A stretch of DNA of 64,000 nt from Alphaproteobacteria bacterium (GTDB lineage: Bacteria > Pseudomonadota > Alphaproteobacteria > Rhizobiales > JAJFHC01): contig JAJFHD010000142.1 in NCBI GenBank assembly GCA_021775805.1, positions 32,816 to 96,815 on the forward strand. Reading direction: 5' to 3'. The notes under the pieces were generated by a model. The model searched no databases, was not told the origin of the DNA, and worked only from the letters and a program-made list of their open reading frames with translations. The translations under genes were made by a program, and so were the position numbers. Positions 27,815 to 36,189 of this stretch are shown here, in pieces; within the stretch, counting starts at the first letter, position 1, and every line of letters starts with the position of its first letter.

Positions 27815-28024
27815 GTTTGGGGTTCCTGTCCTGTTGTCCCGTGTCACGCAAGACCGCAATTGCAGGTAATCACAAATCCCAGCCGCCTGCCATCATGGCC
27901 ATCGGGTACTCAAGCAAGTGTGAATGATGGATGAGGCTGTGCTGGAAAGACGATCAAAAACGGCATACGGGGCTTTTGCATGGGCAACAGTCATCGGTCT
28001 GCCTGAGTGTATCCCGTCGGCCGA

Positions 28025-28621
28025 TCAATCGCGGACGTTCTCGCCTCCATCTTCCAGAGTTTCGGGCCGGCGCCAGTAATGGAACTGCGGTGTCCATTCG
28101 TCTGCCCCCAGGCCTCCGAGCGCCAGAAAGTGCCAGACCGGTGAGTAAAGGTCGCCGGGTCCGAAGCCGGTACGACCGCGCCGCATGATCTTGCCGGACT
28201 GGCGCTCGTATATTGTCGCGCCCGGAAAGTTGGCATGTTCTCCCATCGTGCACTGTTCCGCCATATACGCACCACCGCCGTGCGAGATCATGCGGAATTT
28301 CCAGCCGCGGTCGAGGGCCATCCGGCGCTGGACGTCCGGTGGATCTTTGGAAACCATGGCCACGGCCATGGCATCTTCAAGATGGTCGAGTACACCGTTG
28401 ATGCCATCCGCCCACAGAGTGCAATAACGGCAGCCCTGGCCCATATTGTGAATCATGAGAAGCCGGTCGCGCCCTGCAAACAGGTTTGAAAGGGTCGTCT
28501 CGCCGCCTGACGTCTGGAAGGCATAATCCGCAACCTCGACCCCGGCTTCGTCCCGGCGCAGAGCGGCAAGTTTGTGAGCCTTCTCCATAATCTCAAATTC
28601 GAGTTTCTCGGCTTCTGTCAT
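28025..28621 (-). CDS. DUF899 family thioredoxin-like protein
   Basis: A 198-residue member of the DUF899 (AhpC/thioredoxin-like) family. A redox-like Cys pair sits in NMGQGCRYCTLWADG, followed by conserved AMVSKDP and GWKFRMISHGGG segments and a C-terminal region with VWHFLALGG. The function is unknown; members are predicted redox proteins. ATG 28621 has AGGAGG about 9 nt upstream. The gene is divergent from the RraA gene, with about 200 bp between starts that must hold both promoters. Confidence 0.85.
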   Translation of the reverse strand: MTEAEKLEFEIMEKAHKLAALRRDEAGVEVADYAFQTSGGETTLSNLFAGRDRLLMIHNMGQGCRYCTLWADGINGVLDHLEDAMAVAMVSKDPPDVQRRMALDRGWKFRMISHGGGAYMAEQCTMGEHANFPGATIYERQSGKIMRRGRTGFGPGDLYSPVWHFLALGGLGADEWTPQFHYWRRPETLEDGGENVRD

Positions 28622-28819
28622 GACATGCTTCCTCCTGGTAACCCGGCACCAATAATGCGGAATGGCGCACAACTTACAAGACATCCCTCTTCAAGAATGC
28701 GGCACTTATATGGAGTCGCCGGATCGCGCCGTAACGTGATGGCAAATGTGGTCATCGTTCCCATTTCGTGGCAGGCTACCGGTAAAGCAGGCTCCTCAAG
28801 AACCGTTTGGTCCGACCTC

Positions 28820-29491
28820 ATGCCCCACGAAGACATCATTCGACCGGCGCCAGAGTTGACCACGCGGGTGGCGCGCCTGGCCACCGGCACACTCGCGAAT
28901 GCACTCGACAAGGCAGGTCTTCATGTCAACGTCATTTCCCATATCAAACCGGTCGCACCCGGGCTCCGATTTGTCGGACCCGCTGTGACGGTACGGGAAA
29001 GTTCCGGTGAACACGGCAGTTTTACTTCCGAGGATTTCGCCGTGGGATCCATGATCGATGCAGCCCAGGCCGGCGATGCCATCGTTGTCGATGCCGGCGG
29101 CGCAGAGTTCTCGACCTGGGGCGGCATGGCGTCGCTTGCCGCCAAGGTGAAGGGGATCGCGGGCCTGATGGTCGACGGTGCCGTCCGCGACCTGGAAGAA
29201 ATCGCCGAGTTTCAGTTTCCCGTGTTTTCACGCCACATGACGCCGACCACAGGCCGCCTGCGGCTCAGGATCGAGGCGATCAACGAACCGGTCGACATTG
29301 ACGGCGTTCGCGTGGAGCCGGGAGATATCGTCGTTGCGGACGGCACAGGTGCGGTGTGTCTGCCACGGGAGCGCGCAGAAGAAGTGACATTGCTCGCCGA
29401 ACAATTCGCCTTGGATGACGCCGCCGCCACCCGGGATATCCGTGACGGAATGAGCTTCACCCAAGCCATGGCAAAATACAGGGGCATCTGA
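28820..29491 (+). CDS. RraA family protein (HMG/CHA aldolase-like)
   Basis: A 223-residue RraA-fold protein. The conserved GLMVDGAVRDLEEI (DG..RD) motif and the glycine loop in VVDAGGAEFSTWGGM match the RraA/4-hydroxy-4-methyl-2-oxoglutarate aldolase family. Members cleave oxo acids or decarboxylate oxaloacetate. The start is uncertain: ATG 28820 gives the usual length but lacks a good ribosome-binding site, and the frame is open to 28574. The gene is convergent with an enolase-superfamily gene 24 bp away, which may be part of the same acid-sugar or oxo-acid pathway. Confidence 0.82.
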   Translation: MPHEDIIRPAPELTTRVARLATGTLANALDKAGLHVNVISHIKPVAPGLRFVGPAVTVRESSGEHGSFTSEDFAVGSMIDAAQAGDAIVVDAGGAEFSTWGGMASLAAKVKGIAGLMVDGAVRDLEEIAEFQFPVFSRHMTPTTGRLRLRIEAINEPVDIDGVRVEPGDIVVADGTGAVCLPRERAEEVTLLAEQFALDDAAATRDIRDGMSFTQAMAKYRGI

Positions 29492-29515
29492 CCGGCGTTT
29501 GGCGGGCTTTCCTGG

Positions 29516-30601
29516 TCAGCACCGGTAAGGATACGCCCTGAAGAGTTCCGGTTTGAAGTCCATGCCATGCCCCGGACGGTCGGGCGGTGTCATCAAGCCC
29601 CGGTCTGGCAGCACCGGATCAACCCACAGGTGGTCATACCACCCCATGTATTCAAGCCAAGATGCATTGGGCAGGGCCGCCAGGAACTGGATACTCAGTT
29701 CCGGGAACATATGCGGCGCAATCTTGATCCCCGACCGGTGGGCATGGTCCGAAATCACCCGTAACTCGGTATAGCCGCCGCGCATCAGATCCGGTTGCAA
29801 TACGGGTATCTTGCCGCTGGCGAAGAACGGTTTGAGATCATGATGGGTAAAATGGTTCTCGCCACCCACCACCGGCGTGGCGATGGCATCCGCTATCCTG
29901 TGATAGCCGTCGAAGTCGTCGGCCACTACAGGTTCCTCCAGCCACGCAATGCCATAGCCGTCGAGCCGCCGGCCGACGCTGATTGCCTCATCAACGGTCC
30001 AGCCCTGATTGACGTCGACCATGATCTCGGTACCCTCCCCCAGTGCTCCTCGCATGTCCCGGACGTTGGCAATATCCTCGTCGTGGGTGAAGACGTGGGC
30101 GACCTGCATCTTGATGGCTGAGAAGCCCTGCGCCACATATCGCTCGGCCTTTTCGATCATGCCGTCATGACCCAGCCCGCGAAAACACCCCGAACCATAG
30201 ACCGGCAGCGGATCGGGACGTCCGCCCCAGATCCGCCACAACGGCTTGCCCTCGGCGCGGCCAACCGCATCCCACAGTGCTATGTCGAGCGCCGACATGG
30301 CCATGACGGTGATCCCCATTCGACCCTGAATGTACGTTGCCTGCCACATCTTCTGCCAGAGCACTACGACCTCACTGGCATCCTGGCCAATCAGCAACGG
30401 CTTCAGCATTTCATGGATACACATGTCCAGTGTCCGCATGCCACCCGCCAGCGGATGCAGGTGACCGGTCCCGACGACGCCGGACGACGTCTCGACCTCA
30501 ACCACCAGAAGATCGATGGCCTCCAGTCTCAGAAACCCGGTTTTCGGCGGATCTGAGAAAGGTATGGAGAGAAGGTGCGTTCGAATGTCCGAAATGATCA
30601 T
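29516..30601 (-). CDS. Mandelate racemase/muconate lactonizing enzyme family protein
   Basis: A 361-residue enolase-superfamily enzyme. The metal-ligand series is visible: DVNQGW (Asp), LEEPVVADD (Glu) and GGENHFTHHD (Glu). A basic residue sits in SAIKMQVAH, and a C-terminal His lies in IAPHMFPELS, as in the mandelate-racemase branch. It probably dehydrates or epimerises an acid sugar or related alpha-hydroxy acid. ATG 30601 follows AGGGAG at 6 nt. It converges on the RraA gene. Confidence 0.88.
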   Translation of the reverse strand: MIISDIRTHLLSIPFSDPPKTGFLRLEAIDLLVVEVETSSGVVGTGHLHPLAGGMRTLDMCIHEMLKPLLIGQDASEVVVLWQKMWQATYIQGRMGITVMAMSALDIALWDAVGRAEGKPLWRIWGGRPDPLPVYGSGCFRGLGHDGMIEKAERYVAQGFSAIKMQVAHVFTHDEDIANVRDMRGALGEGTEIMVDVNQGWTVDEAISVGRRLDGYGIAWLEEPVVADDFDGYHRIADAIATPVVGGENHFTHHDLKPFFASGKIPVLQPDLMRGGYTELRVISDHAHRSGIKIAPHMFPELSIQFLAALPNASWLEYMGWYDHLWVDPVLPDRGLMTPPDRPGHGMDFKPELFRAYPYRC

Positions 30602-30798
30602 GGCATACTCCCTGGCAACGGCCACCGGCATAACGGGAATTCAGTTGCCCGCCTGCCAACATATCTCTTATCAAGCGGCTTCCCATAGGGTTGCAATTAT
30701 GCCAAAAGGGCAAATATCGAGGTGTTCCGATGCAAATTCGGTGCGGCTCGGGCGAGGCATCGCGGTATCGGGTTGCCAAGCGGTTGAAAACAAAAGAC

Positions 30799-30888
30799 GG
30801 ATGGGTGGCCGAGTGGTTGAAGGCACCGGTCTTGAAAACCGGCAGGCGTTAACGCGTCTCGTGGGTTCGAATCCCACCCCATCCGCCA
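30799..30888 (+). tRNA. tRNA-Ser (anticodon UGA)
   Basis: A complete class II tRNA. The acceptor stem GGATGGG pairs with CCCATCC, the anticodon stem is CCGGT/ACCGG with loop CTTGAAA (anticodon TGA at 30833-30835), a long variable arm follows, the T-arm is GTGGG-TTCGAAT-CCCAC, the discriminator is G, and CCA is encoded at 30886-30888. It reads UCA codons. It is preceded by the enolase-superfamily gene on the opposite strand and followed by an AT-richer gene pair. Confidence 0.97.
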
Positions 30889-30996
30889 CTTGTTGGTCAA
30901 AAAAGCCCCGCTCAACCGGCCACAGCATGTTGCCACATATGCGCGTCTGATGTGAGCTTTCGCCCAAACGAGATTCGTACACTGAGGGTCGTGTTC

Positions 30997-31980
30997 TTAC
31001 TCAAAGTCCAAAAGAGTGCTGTGGATCCATTCGTCTTCGATCGTCCGGCTCCAGCTCCCATCTTGGTTGACGACGAAAATTCGATCACCGTCCTGGTAAA
31101 TACGCACGACGTCGTTATTGGTACCTGGTCCAAAACGCGCATTTGTATCCGGCGTGTTTACGATAGCCGGGCGAACCGGCTGCGTGTGACGCCCAAAAAT
31201 CCAACGCTGCGTGTTTTGGGAAATACGAAACCAACCGTTCTCGGAAATCTCGTAGATCCTGACCACAGATCCGAAAGGTAGCGGACCTTGTTCATTGGCA
31301 AGAGGGGCGTCACTGCTCGAACCCGATCTTACGTTGAGGTTGTCAGCCGTGACAACCGACCAACTCATCAGACTAATGGGTGGTTGCCCTCCGGCACCCA
31401 TGACATTTTGTAGTTCGGGGAGAAAATTGGCTTCGAAGTCCGCCAGCTTGTTGCCACCGAAGAAAGCCGTGCCGGGACAGGACTTCTGCCCGCTGTTATG
31501 GTATACCAGATCGCCGCTTCCATTGTACCAGTGATGATAAACAACGTTGCTCTTGGTTGGTGTGGAAATGCCAATTTTGCGAAGCAGAGCGGCTGTCACC
31601 AAAAAAATTGATTCCGATTGTCCCTGACGCATGGTGTCACCGCCCGCGTCAAAATTGCCAACATTCTCGATGCAGATCGCGCCGCTGTTTGCGTGCAAGA
31701 TGCAGGCCGGCGATCGGTTAAGCGGCCGCCCGGTCACAACGACGCCATCGGGAAAAATAGAAAAGTGCTGACCGATATCCGACCATCCGTTGGTATTCAT
31801 GTGATATTTTCTCATATCGTCCTGCATCTTGAAATGATTGCTGCCGTTGAAATTAGAATACCTTGGCTTCCAGGTATGATGCTCTTGAACCCGGACACAG
31901 GTTCTGCTTATCGACTGTGCATCAATCCAGGCTTCAAACTCCGTTGGAGTCATCTTTGTGAAACCATGTTTCATTTCCAT
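30997..31980 (-). CDS. N-acetylmuramoyl-L-alanine amidase with two SH3-like domains
   Basis: A 327-residue lysin-like protein. The N-terminal amidase (Amidase_2/PGRP-like) domain has the zinc His region VQEHHTW, a YHHWYNGSGDLVYH strand and the terminal ligand region GQKSCPGTAFFGG. Two SH3-like modules follow (VVTADNLNVRSGSS and VNTPDTNARFGPGTN). There is no signal peptide, a pattern more like a phage endolysin or a secreted toxin than a cell-wall-recycling enzyme. ATG 31980 has AGGAGG upstream. Codons are AT-richer than in the housekeeping genes, and it lies directly after the tRNA-Ser gene. Confidence 0.82.
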   Translation of the reverse strand: MEMKHGFTKMTPTEFEAWIDAQSISRTCVRVQEHHTWKPRYSNFNGSNHFKMQDDMRKYHMNTNGWSDIGQHFSIFPDGVVVTGRPLNRSPACILHANSGAICIENVGNFDAGGDTMRQGQSESIFLVTAALLRKIGISTPTKSNVVYHHWYNGSGDLVYHNSGQKSCPGTAFFGGNKLADFEANFLPELQNVMGAGGQPPISLMSWSVVTADNLNVRSGSSSDAPLANEQGPLPFGSVVRIYEISENGWFRISQNTQRWIFGRHTQPVRPAIVNTPDTNARFGPGTNNDVVRIYQDGDRIFVVNQDGSWSRTIEDEWIHSTLLDFE

Positions 31981-32213
31981 ATTAACGTCTCCTCCTGGTT
32001 TGCGCATTCTGAAGCAAACATAACTTCCAAACTGCCTCTGAAAACAGTATCCGCGCACCAACATGGTGTACACAGAGGTTTTTCAGTCATTTTAACTCCA
32101 CTCGGAAAAATTACCATTCAGCGCGTTCCGAGACATCTGATGGCAACACTAAACCTGGCAGCCTGGACACTGTGAAACTGGTCGAACTGTTTTATGCCGC
32201 TTGCCGCATTTCG

Positions 32214-33380
32214 TTAGTTGTCCTTCGGATAGACGCGTGCCGTGCACGTGTCGTTGTTTGGAAGATGGACTGTCCGCTTTCCATCGGCCGTTATGAAACT
32301 CCAGCTGTATCCTTCGTTGAAGAGATTAATCCTTAGAAACCCGTGTTTTTGTTCGATGTACCCGTTGTTTTCTGGTTTGCAATCGATTTCCTGTGCCGCA
32401 CAGCCCTCACTGTTTGGTGCCTTGGTGGTGTACTTTCGCTGGTATAGACCGGGATAGAGTTTCCCGCCGCCAGTGCCGACTACGAATGACCGGATTCCAG
32501 CATCCGACTTTTGTCCGTGATAGGTTTGCTTGGAAAATTGCTCATAGTGATGGTCATGGCCGCTGAGTACCACGGACGCCCCGTACTTCTGCGCCAGTTC
32601 ATACCCCCATGCGGTTTTACCAAATTTGACGGCATCGGTGTTTTTGTAGGTGCTCTTTCTCTTGGAACCGTGGCCGTGATATCCGGAGCTGAATCTAAAC
32701 GGGTGCATAAAGGCCAGCACACAGGGGTCCTTGTTTTTTGACAGGCTTTCTGCCAGCCAGCGCTTCTGTTGGTTTTTATCGGTTTTCGAGTATGGATTTA
32801 CACTGACCAGATACCAGGGCCCGTTTTTTTCATCGGGAAACCGGACCCCGTAGTACCCGGTTCTTGGCCCGTTCACCGACACCAACGGTTTGCCATTGCT
32901 CTGCGGCTGTTTCGCGAAAAAGTTGAAGTATGGAAGCGCGTGAGAGTGCTTGCGAATGTAACTCTTGTTTGTCTTTCTACATTTTTTCCGGTGTGCCAAA
33001 GACCCTGTCTTGCAGCATCCGGTTTTGGTTCCTTTGCAATCGTATTCGTGATTTCCAGGTGTCGGGAGCACATGATGTATAAGGTCCTGCCATTCAGGCT
33101 TGAAACATTTGTCAAAATCCGCTTCCGTTCCATTGCTGTAAGCCAAATCGCCAAGCAGGATAATCTTGTATTTGAGACCGGTTTTTGACACCTCATCGAT
33201 CTCTGCCTTCAACCGTTTCACAGTCGCCTCGTCACCATCACTGGAGCATCGCGCAACATCACCGACAGCGAAAAGGACTCCGATTGGATCTTCGTCTTCT
33301 TTCTGAGCGTGTGCGCTGGCCCCGAACAAGAATACAATAACCAAGACTGCTGATGCGTGTGAAAGAACGTCTCGATACAT
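32214..33380 (-). CDS. Exported metallophosphoesterase
   Basis: A 388-residue exported calcineurin-like phosphoesterase, similar in layout to purple acid phosphatases. A signal peptide (ASAVLVIVFLFGASAHA) is followed by metal motifs FAVGDVARC, LLGDLAYSNG, PTPGNHEYD, AFMHPFRFS and SGHDHHYEQF. A cysteine-rich, lysine-rich insertion (CKGTKTGCCKTG and neighbours) suggests disulfides and secretion. ATG 33380 has GGGAG upstream. AT-rich wobble positions set it apart from most of the window, as for the amidase next door. A small frame ends exactly at its start (TAATG). Confidence 0.85.
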   Translation of the reverse strand: MYRDVLSHASAVLVIVFLFGASAHAQKEDEDPIGVLFAVGDVARCSSDGDEATVKRLKAEIDEVSKTGLKYKIILLGDLAYSNGTEADFDKCFKPEWQDLIHHVLPTPGNHEYDCKGTKTGCCKTGSLAHRKKCRKTNKSYIRKHSHALPYFNFFAKQPQSNGKPLVSVNGPRTGYYGVRFPDEKNGPWYLVSVNPYSKTDKNQQKRWLAESLSKNKDPCVLAFMHPFRFSSGYHGHGSKRKSTYKNTDAVKFGKTAWGYELAQKYGASVVLSGHDHHYEQFSKQTYHGQKSDAGIRSFVVGTGGGKLYPGLYQRKYTTKAPNSEGCAAQEIDCKPENNGYIEQKHGFLRINLFNEGYSWSFITADGKRTVHLPNNDTCTARVYPKDN

Positions 33381-33601
33381 TAATCTGTCTCCCAATATGC
33401 GCTGAGCTTGTCAGTCTCCTCACTATGACATGACCTGAAGTATGAAATCGAGTTACCCATGTGCTGCAGCGCCAACCCACAGTACGTAGAAACTTCAGCG
33501 AAAGTGATGGCTAGCGCCTCATAACGGGCTGTCTTTTGTGGGCCACCATTAACGAAACCGACGAAAAGTATTCTGCGGGCTTTCTTATTTGGCTTAACCA
33601 C
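33380..33601 (-). CDS. Possible small protein translationally coupled to the metallophosphoesterase
   Basis: A 73-codon frame starting GTG at 33601. Its TAA stop shares one base with the ATG of the metallophosphoesterase (TAATG), the arrangement seen in coupled genes. The product is soluble and unrecognised (RILFVGFVNGGPQKTARYEA, then STYCGLALQHMGNSIS). No good ribosome-binding site is visible, so it may not be real. Confidence 0.25.
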   Translation of the reverse strand: MVKPNKKARRILFVGFVNGGPQKTARYEALAITFAEVSTYCGLALQHMGNSISYFRSCHSEETDKLSAYWETD

Positions 33602-33735
33602 AATAACATGGCGTCGTCGTCAATGACGTATTTTACGGTCCAAGTGTCGTTTATGAACGTCTATGTCGTGCGGCGGTGCGCAAGGTTGCAGAAAAGCGCT
33701 CGTGAAGCGCGACGTTACATGCCTGGGGAGGTTGG

Positions 33736-34860
33736 ATGTCAGGGTCAAAAGCTGGCGAACCAATGGTTCGTTTCGATGGTGTTCAAAAAAGTTACGATGG
33801 CGAATCTCTGGTTGTCAAAGACCTCAATCTCGACATAGCCAAAGGCGAATTTGTCACCATGCTCGGGCCATCGGGCTCCGGCAAGACAACCTGCCTGATG
33901 ATGCTGGCAGGCTTCGAACCTGCAACATTCGGCGAGATCTATCTAGACGGACAGCCGATCAACAACGTGCCCCCCCACAAACGGGGCATTGGCATGGTGT
34001 TCCAGAACTATGCATTGTTTCCACATATGACAGTGGCGGAGAATCTGGCCTTTCCGTTGGCGGTGCGCGGCATGACGCGGGCCGAACAGGCGGCAAAGGT
34101 GAAACGCGCCCTGGACATGGTGGAACTGGGTGTTTTCGGCGACCGCCGTCCGGCCCAGTTGTCAGGTGGACAGCAACAGCGTGTGGCGGTTGCCCGTGCC
34201 CTGGTGTTTGAACCAAGTCTGATCTTGATGGATGAGCCGCTCGGTGCGCTCGACAAGCAGTTGCGCGAGCAGATGCAGTACGAGATCAAGCACATTCACG
34301 AAAGTCTTGAAGTCACCGTGGTCTACGTGACACATGACCAGGCGGAAGCATTGACCATGTCGGACCGGATTGCCGTGTTCAATGACGGCGTTATTCAGCA
34401 GATTTCGTCGCCCGATGAACTGTATGAGCGGCCGGACAATTCATTCTGCGCGCAGTTTATCGGCGAGAACAACAAACTGTCGGGGACCGTTGAAAGCATA
34501 AACGGCAATGGATTGTGCACGGTCAAACTTGAAAGCGGTGACGTAATCCACGCCAACGCGGTGAACGTCGAAGGCGAAGGCAAGCGCACACTGATGTCGA
34601 TTCGACCTGAACGCGTCGCGTTGAATCCTCAGGCTGCCGAAGGCACCAACATTCTCGAAGGAAGGATTGAGGAACTGATCTATCTGGGCGATCACATCCG
34701 CACCAGAATGACCGTTGCCGGACATGATGATTTCATCGTCAAGGTGCCCAACAATACCGAACATCATATCTTGAAAGAAGGCGAGACGACGCCGGTTGGC
34801 TGGGTTGCTGAGGATTGCCGCGCACTTGATTACAATATTTACGACAAGGATCATGCGTAG
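33736..34860 (+). CDS. ABC transporter ATP-binding protein, polyamine/opine type (PotA-like)
   Basis: The 374-residue ATPase of an ABC importer. Motifs: Walker A GPSGSGKTT, Q-loop FQNYALFPHMT, signature LSGGQQQR, Walker B LILMDEPLGALD and H-loop VTHDQ. A C-terminal TOBE domain (NKLSGTVESIN, MSIRPERVAL) is typical of PotA/FbpC-type ATPases. GGGGAGG precedes ATG 33736 at short spacing. It is first in an operon with a binding protein and two permeases. The family imports polyamines, Fe(III), opines and small amines; the substrate is inferred only from downstream genes. Confidence 0.93.
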   Translation: MSGSKAGEPMVRFDGVQKSYDGESLVVKDLNLDIAKGEFVTMLGPSGSGKTTCLMMLAGFEPATFGEIYLDGQPINNVPPHKRGIGMVFQNYALFPHMTVAENLAFPLAVRGMTRAEQAAKVKRALDMVELGVFGDRRPAQLSGGQQQRVAVARALVFEPSLILMDEPLGALDKQLREQMQYEIKHIHESLEVTVVYVTHDQAEALTMSDRIAVFNDGVIQQISSPDELYERPDNSFCAQFIGENNKLSGTVESINGNGLCTVKLESGDVIHANAVNVEGEGKRTLMSIRPERVALNPQAAEGTNILEGRIEELIYLGDHIRTRMTVAGHDDFIVKVPNNTEHHILKEGETTPVGWVAEDCRALDYNIYDKDHA

Positions 34861-34953
34861 GCATGGACTTGAGGGGGAATATGCAGGCCCCAAGGCTTGC
34901 TGGAGATTGACGGAAGCACCGTCAATAATTTGGAGCAAAAGGGAGTACCCAAT

Positions 34954-36081
34954 ATGAAGACACTTTTTAGAACGGGATCAGCATTCTCGGCCATTGCGGC
35001 CGCAGGCATGTTGGTTCTCGGTGCCTCGGCCACGACCGTCAGTGCCGACACCACACTCACCATCGTATCCTGGGGTGGCGCTTACTCCAACAGTCAGCAG
35101 AAAGCGTATCACGACCCATACATGAAGAATAACCCGGGCATCAAGATCGTCAATGACGACTCCGCCTCAGAAGGCCTTGCCAAGCTGCGCGCCCAGGTGG
35201 AAGCCAACAACGTGACCTGGGACCTGGTCGACATGGAAGCGGCTCAGGCCGTGACTGCTTGTGACGAAGGTCTGGCGGAAACCATCGATCCCGACACGGA
35301 TCTCGCCCCAGCGCCTGACGGCACGCCCGCATCAAAGGACTTCTTCGAAGGCTTCTTTGTCAGCGATTGCTACATTCCGCAGATCGTGTACTCCACGACC
35401 TTCGGTTTCCGTTCGGATGTGTACAAAGACAAGAAACCCACTACAATTGCCGACGTTTTCGACCTCAAGACATTCCCCGGAAAGCGTGCCCTGGAAAAAC
35501 GGCCTGACGGCAACCTGGAATGGGCTCTGATTGCTGACGGCGTCGATGCAAAAGACGTCTACAATGTGCTTGAAACACCCGAAGGCGTCGACCGCGCGTT
35601 CAAGAAACTCGACACGATCAAGGATCAGGTCATCTGGTGGACGAAGGGCGCGCAGCCTCCGCAGCTGCTGGCCGACGGTGAAGTTAACATCGCTTCGGCT
35701 TACAACGGCCGCCTGTTCTCGCTTATCGTCGAGAAGAAGCAGCCGGTTGAAATGATGTGGGACTGGCAGGTCTTTGCTATCGACGGCTGGGTAATCCCCA
35801 AGGGCACCAAGAACAAGGCAGAAGTCCTGAAGTACCTGAGGTTCGCCACTGACACCCAGCGTCTGGCGGATCAGTCCAAGTACATCTCCTACGGCCCTGC
35901 CCGTAAGTCGTCGTCCGCTCTGGTCGGCAAGCACTTCGAACTGGGCATCGAGATGGCGCCACACATGCCGACCGACCCCAAGAACGCCAAGACCACGCTG
36001 CTCTACAACACCGAATGGTGGGCAGACAGGCGTGACTCCTTCAACGAGCGTTTCAACACCTGGCTCGCCAAGGCCAATTAA
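34954..36081 (+). CDS. Extracellular substrate-binding protein, PotD-like
   Basis: A 375-residue periplasmic binding protein with a cleavable signal peptide (SAIAAAGMLVLGASATTVSA). The mature start TLTIVSWGGAYSNSQQKAY and EGLAKLRAQVE, VTWDLVDMEAAQA match the spermidine/putrescine or opine-type binding family. ATG 34954 has GGGAG 8 nt upstream; the frame is open 19 codons further. A strong hairpin follows it inside the operon, consistent with the binding protein being made in excess over the permeases. Confidence 0.92.
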   Translation: MKTLFRTGSAFSAIAAAGMLVLGASATTVSADTTLTIVSWGGAYSNSQQKAYHDPYMKNNPGIKIVNDDSASEGLAKLRAQVEANNVTWDLVDMEAAQAVTACDEGLAETIDPDTDLAPAPDGTPASKDFFEGFFVSDCYIPQIVYSTTFGFRSDVYKDKKPTTIADVFDLKTFPGKRALEKRPDGNLEWALIADGVDAKDVYNVLETPEGVDRAFKKLDTIKDQVIWWTKGAQPPQLLADGEVNIASAYNGRLFSLIVEKKQPVEMMWDWQVFAIDGWVIPKGTKNKAEVLKYLRFATDTQRLADQSKYISYGPARKSSSALVGKHFELGIEMAPHMPTDPKNAKTTLLYNTEWWADRRDSFNERFNTWLAKAN

Positions 36082-36099
36082 GCGGCAAACGATACTGTT

Positions 36100-36123
36100 G
36101 CAGAGGGGGCACCCCCCCTCTGC
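36100..36123 (+). terminator. Intra-operon hairpin after the binding-protein gene
   Basis: A perfect 10-bp GC-rich stem (GCAGAGGGGG/CCCCCTCTGC) with a 4-nt loop lies 18 bp after the binding-protein stop, followed by GGCACTTTTAATTT. It is probably a partial terminator or mRNA-stabilising structure that lowers expression of the permeases relative to the binding protein. Confidence 0.75.
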
Positions 36124-36189
36124 GGCACTTTTAATTTGTACCTTTGAATGCCCAGCACACGCTGGGACTGGGTATGTTGGGGAGAAAAC

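Noticed and set aside
30799..30888. The tRNA-Ser end as a proven phage attachment site
   Set aside because: No integrase gene and no direct repeat of the tRNA 3' end were found downstream, so only a suggestion of an island is kept.
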